Origin: Dictyophora rubrovolvata
Taxonomy: Eukaryota > Basidiomycota > Agaricomycetes > Phallales > Phallaceae
Assembly: GCA_029959195.1 (NCBI GenBank)
Contig: CP114123.1
Coordinates: forward strand, 992,001-1,056,000
Length of the DNA: 64,000 nt
Reading direction: 5' to 3'
The notes below the pieces were generated by a model. The model was not told where the DNA came from. It saw only the letters and a program-made list of their open reading frames with translations, and made no database searches. Made by a program: the position numbers and the translations under genes. Positions 61,049 to 64,000 of the stretch are shown piece by piece. Position 1 is the stretch's first letter. The number at the start of each line of letters is the position of its first letter.

Positions 61049-61962
61049 GATATAGAGAAGATAAATGATATCGCGATTGGCCTTGGTGCTGTGGATGTGT
61101 GATCCTTACATGCAAAGAGCCCTTAAATACAGCTTGAGTCATGATAAAATTTTGTCAGTCATCGTGCACTTGAAGTCACTTGAGATTGCATTGAGTAATT
61201 AAAAGCGAGGTCTTCAATGGAGCGTGATGGTGACCAGATTGAAAGGAGTCCAAGACTTTAATGGTCGCAGCTCAATATGAATACTCGAGTCTTCTAATGA
61301 AAAGAATTTTGCCACCACCAGGTATGTGCATCGTATCGTCATAGTCAATCTCATAAAATGAAGCTCCACGCGGAATCATGCTTCGTAGGTACAATGAACG
61401 GTTGATATTATGTATGCTTGTCAACCTCGAGTCCCAATGGCAGTACACTTCGAAAACCAGACAGATGCTGATTTTTAAAGGATTGGGGCAAGAACGACGA
61501 GAAAATTAAAAGATGCTGGCTTGTCAGGTGCAGCCAACTATGGGGTTGGCCTTGTCACTGATCCAACGCACCTCATCATGATGGAACTTTGATCGAACGC
61601 AAATTAAACCATCCGATGTAAAATGAATATTGTTCGACCATATGACTCAAAGATTATATGAGAAGGAATACCCTGTCAACAAGAACGAGATGGCTTTCAT
61701 GAATCCACATTTCAAGTTACTAACAGCTTTGGCAGCCGGGGCCTTGGTCAATTTTCATAAACCCTTCACTCTTTGTATTCCATTTTTCGCAACTGAGCTC
61801 CTCAATACCGATGTCAACGAAACTGAGATTTTTTTGAAGAAGTGTGTTTGCAACAGTTTAATGAACCATCGTCAAGGAAATCCTCAACGAAAGTTCTGCA
61901 TACATTAGAATAACTCTAACTTAACATATCGGGTATGACAAAATTATCAGAACGCACTAAAC
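61049..61962. other. unit 4 spacer with unrecognised plus-strand relic
   Basis: About 61160-61910 is the longest copy of the relic also found in units 1 and 3. A frame at 61630-61908 reads YEKEYPVNKNEMAFMNPHF and TALAAGALVNFHKP. Upstream pieces are out of frame. I cannot name the parent gene. Confidence 0.4.
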
Positions 61963-64000
61963 CTAAAACTCCGACTCGCCAGACGACCCAGACACGGCAA
62001 GCAAAAACTGTTCAACAACAGATTTCCCGCGACGAAGGTTTATTAATGAAATGCGTTCATTCGCGAGATGAGCTTGATCCTACAAAATACAATAAAAAAT
62101 CCATCCATCCAACAAAAAAAGAAGGGGCAAACGCAAAACATCATCACTTACCGAACTCTGTCCCATAGGTAAATGCAACCCAGGACATCCAAATTCTTTC
62201 TCCAAAAACGGCACAGAAGGGATAGACTAAACATACAACAACCTCAGTATACCAAACATAAAAAACAACAACAACGCATCTTACCCCTCCTTCTCTAATC
62301 CACAAAGGCTTAACACCCCACTCTTCTTCCACCGCTCTCTCAAGAATCTTAAAATACCGACTTTCCCAAGTTACCCAACCACCAATCCGCCGTTCTATCA
62401 ATACTAACCTACAAGAAAAAATTTAGATTTTAAACATCAAATTTATCGAGGCCGTACTTTGAGAGTATTACTAGACCGAAGCTTTCCAAAACTCTCCTTC
62501 ATGTGCGTAACAAGCACACTCCCCACTGTCTCCAATTTTTGATCCGGTACAACTGGAACTGACACTTTTGCACGAACTCCAGCTGGTATAACAGTAGAAT
62601 CTATAATATCAACGAACAAAAATATTAACGGGTCTTTCTCGCAGATTTGAAAATATTGGTGGTACACGCACTTCCGGGTCCAGATGTCTCAAGACTACGC
62701 TCAAACTAAGCTCGCTCCATCGAGACGAAAGCAATTCAGCAGGTTTGTTTGTTGAATTGGATAAGAGAGCAAATAGTTCATTTTCAGCTTTTGTACGCTG
62801 ACGAACATGGTCGTCTAGAAAAGAATAAAAAATCAGAAAGTACTGTGGAAGATGGGGACGGGGACGTACAAAATCCGGGGATAAGCACTTTTCTATCCCC
62901 ATCAACAAGTCCAGCAAGAATTTTAACCCTAAAGAAAAACTAGATTAATAAACGCCCTATCTTACAAATATCAAAGAACATACACGTCGCACATCGGTTC
63001 ATCAACACTTCCACCTTCAACACCCGAATATAAATCAGGACCAGAATTGAACAAGTCAATCGTAGCATGAACAACGCCCCGCAATCCATACGTTATAAAG
63101 GGTGTATCTTCACCGATCCAATCCGAACTACTGCACTCCAATCAGATTCCAGTGCCTAACATGCAATTTGTCTTATCTAACCAACAACGCATCAATCTCT
63201 CCAATAGAATCCTACCTCAAGTCATCAACACCAACCCAATAATAATAAATTAAAAAACCTCCCACCTTATATTCTTTAACAACCTTCTCAAACCCCCCAC
63301 TCCCAGCCCTCCTTCTCCCCTTCAACTAAGGAAACAACATCACACCCTAACAAACGCGGCCTCAACAGCATATGCAACCGCCAAAATAGATCCTTTATTA
63401 TTGGACACACCACGTCCGTATAGATAGCCGTTTATCCCCGTTCATTCGAACGGGCACGTTTTCCATGATCTGCATGGACTTGATATTAACACCGTACTGC
63501 CTAATTTTAAATTTAGAAAAAAAAGGAAGATATGTTTTTTTTTTGGTTCGGTATGCACCCGTAAAAAAAAGTATATGCTGTTTTGGTTTATCGGATGCAG
63601 ATGTACCCAGTCCGAGTCCTTTAAACGTCGCTAAGACAAGCGGATTTGTCCCTTGTCCAGTCGCAATCTAAAAACGAAGTGAGTCACACTATTCCAATTT
63701 GAATATTTCTACCCCTTCCTACCATGTATCGGCGCCCAACTGAGTCAGCCTGCCTACAATCCTCCCGGTGTTGTTCACTGTTGCTTACCGAAGGAAGAGA
63801 GACAAACGACGAAAGCGATTTCACAAGTGGATCTAATAACGCAAGCATTTAATTAATTTTGCTTCGAGGTTTAGGTGAGGAAGTCGGTGTACCGTGCATA
63901 TATGTTCTGTCGGCATTAAGATATCCCGATGCGGTAAACACATTACTCATGGAATTATTAAATTTCCCAAATCTGTACCCAAGTCACTCGAATTTTACAC
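61963..64000 (-). pseudogene. DUG2: DUG2-like M20 peptidase part, damaged, cut by window edge (unit 4)
   Basis: The C-terminus is well kept: DQAHLANERISLINLRRGKS and VSGSSGESEF-stop, with VPAGVRAKVSVPVVPDQKLE and LVTHMKESFGKLRSSNTLKV before it. The SGVEGGSVDEPM segment is in frame here, unlike unit 1. However the metal-site motif HYDV of unit 1 reads QYGV with extra bases, and the EGEEE region is shifted, so this copy also looks dead. The WD40 half would lie right of 64000. Confidence 0.65.

Larger units (their letters stand above)
37389..64000. repeat. tandem segmental array, at least four units, head to tail
   Basis: The same gene order recurs along the plus strand: ETF-beta (-)/ZNG1 (+), a DUF6533 gene (-), and a DUG2-like gene (-). 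Unit 1 is 37389 to about 47955, unit 2 about 47956-51070, unit 3 about 51071-57240, unit 4 about 57241 to past the window end. Unit joins share a short sequence, GAGACGGAACCAAAATGGCG at about 47951 and close variants at about 51051 and 57222, directly after the DUG2-like 5' end. Unit 2 lacks the DUF6533 gene and most of DUG2. Identity differs strongly between parts of the module. Confidence 0.85.
57241..64000. repeat. tandem unit 4, runs past the window
   Basis: ETF-beta scrap, shared promoter, ZNG1 5' relic interrupted by a probable LTR, intact DUF6533 copy 3, unknown relic, DUG2-like gene continuing to the right of the window. A 14-bp palindrome TCATGACGTCATGA (57245-57258) sits at the join with unit 3. 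Confidence 0.8.

Overview
The window looks like nuclear DNA from an agaricomycete (mushroom-forming) basidiomycete. The genes are split by many introns of about 50-70 bp, several exons are only 8-20 nt, and two lineage-typical membrane protein families (DUF6533 and DUF6534) are present. No tRNA, rRNA or CRISPR array was found. Gene models were built by eye from reading frames and GT/GC-AG splice signals, so exon edges are inferences.

Left part (1-14.2 kb): a LINE 3' remnant; an MFS permease (-); a DUF6534 membrane protein (+); the U6 snRNA phosphodiesterase USB1 (-); a DHA1-type MFS drug transporter (+); and a second DUF6534 paralogue (-) with the same exon layout as the first.

Metabolic part (15.4-27.3 kb): a trichodiene-synthase-like terpene synthase (+), a GMC oxidoreductase (-), a cytochrome P450 (+) and a second GMC oxidoreductase (+). 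With the DHA1 transporter at 9.4-11.6 kb this forms a candidate terpenoid biosynthetic cluster. The first GMC gene and the P450 share a 619-bp divergent promoter that carries an exact 16-bp inverted repeat. After a stretch of low information (27.3-31 kb, with a small unknown gene and a decayed duplicate) come two housekeeping genes: MYG1 and a long, low-complexity RING-H2 ubiquitin ligase.

Right part (37.4 kb to the window end): at least four head-to-tail copies of one module. The full module is ETF-beta (-) / ZNG1 GTPase (+), then a DUF6533 membrane protein (-), then a DUG2-like WD40 + M20 peptidase (-). ETF-beta and ZNG1 are intact only in unit 1 (37389 to about 47955); units 2, 3 and 4 keep 5' pieces and the shared promoter. 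The DUF6533 gene is open in units 1, 3 and 4 and absent from unit 2. Every DUG2-like copy seen is damaged. Unit 2 is short and mosaic, and unit 4 carries a probable solo LTR and runs off the window. The different parts of the module are decaying at very different rates, and this is the most unusual feature of the window.
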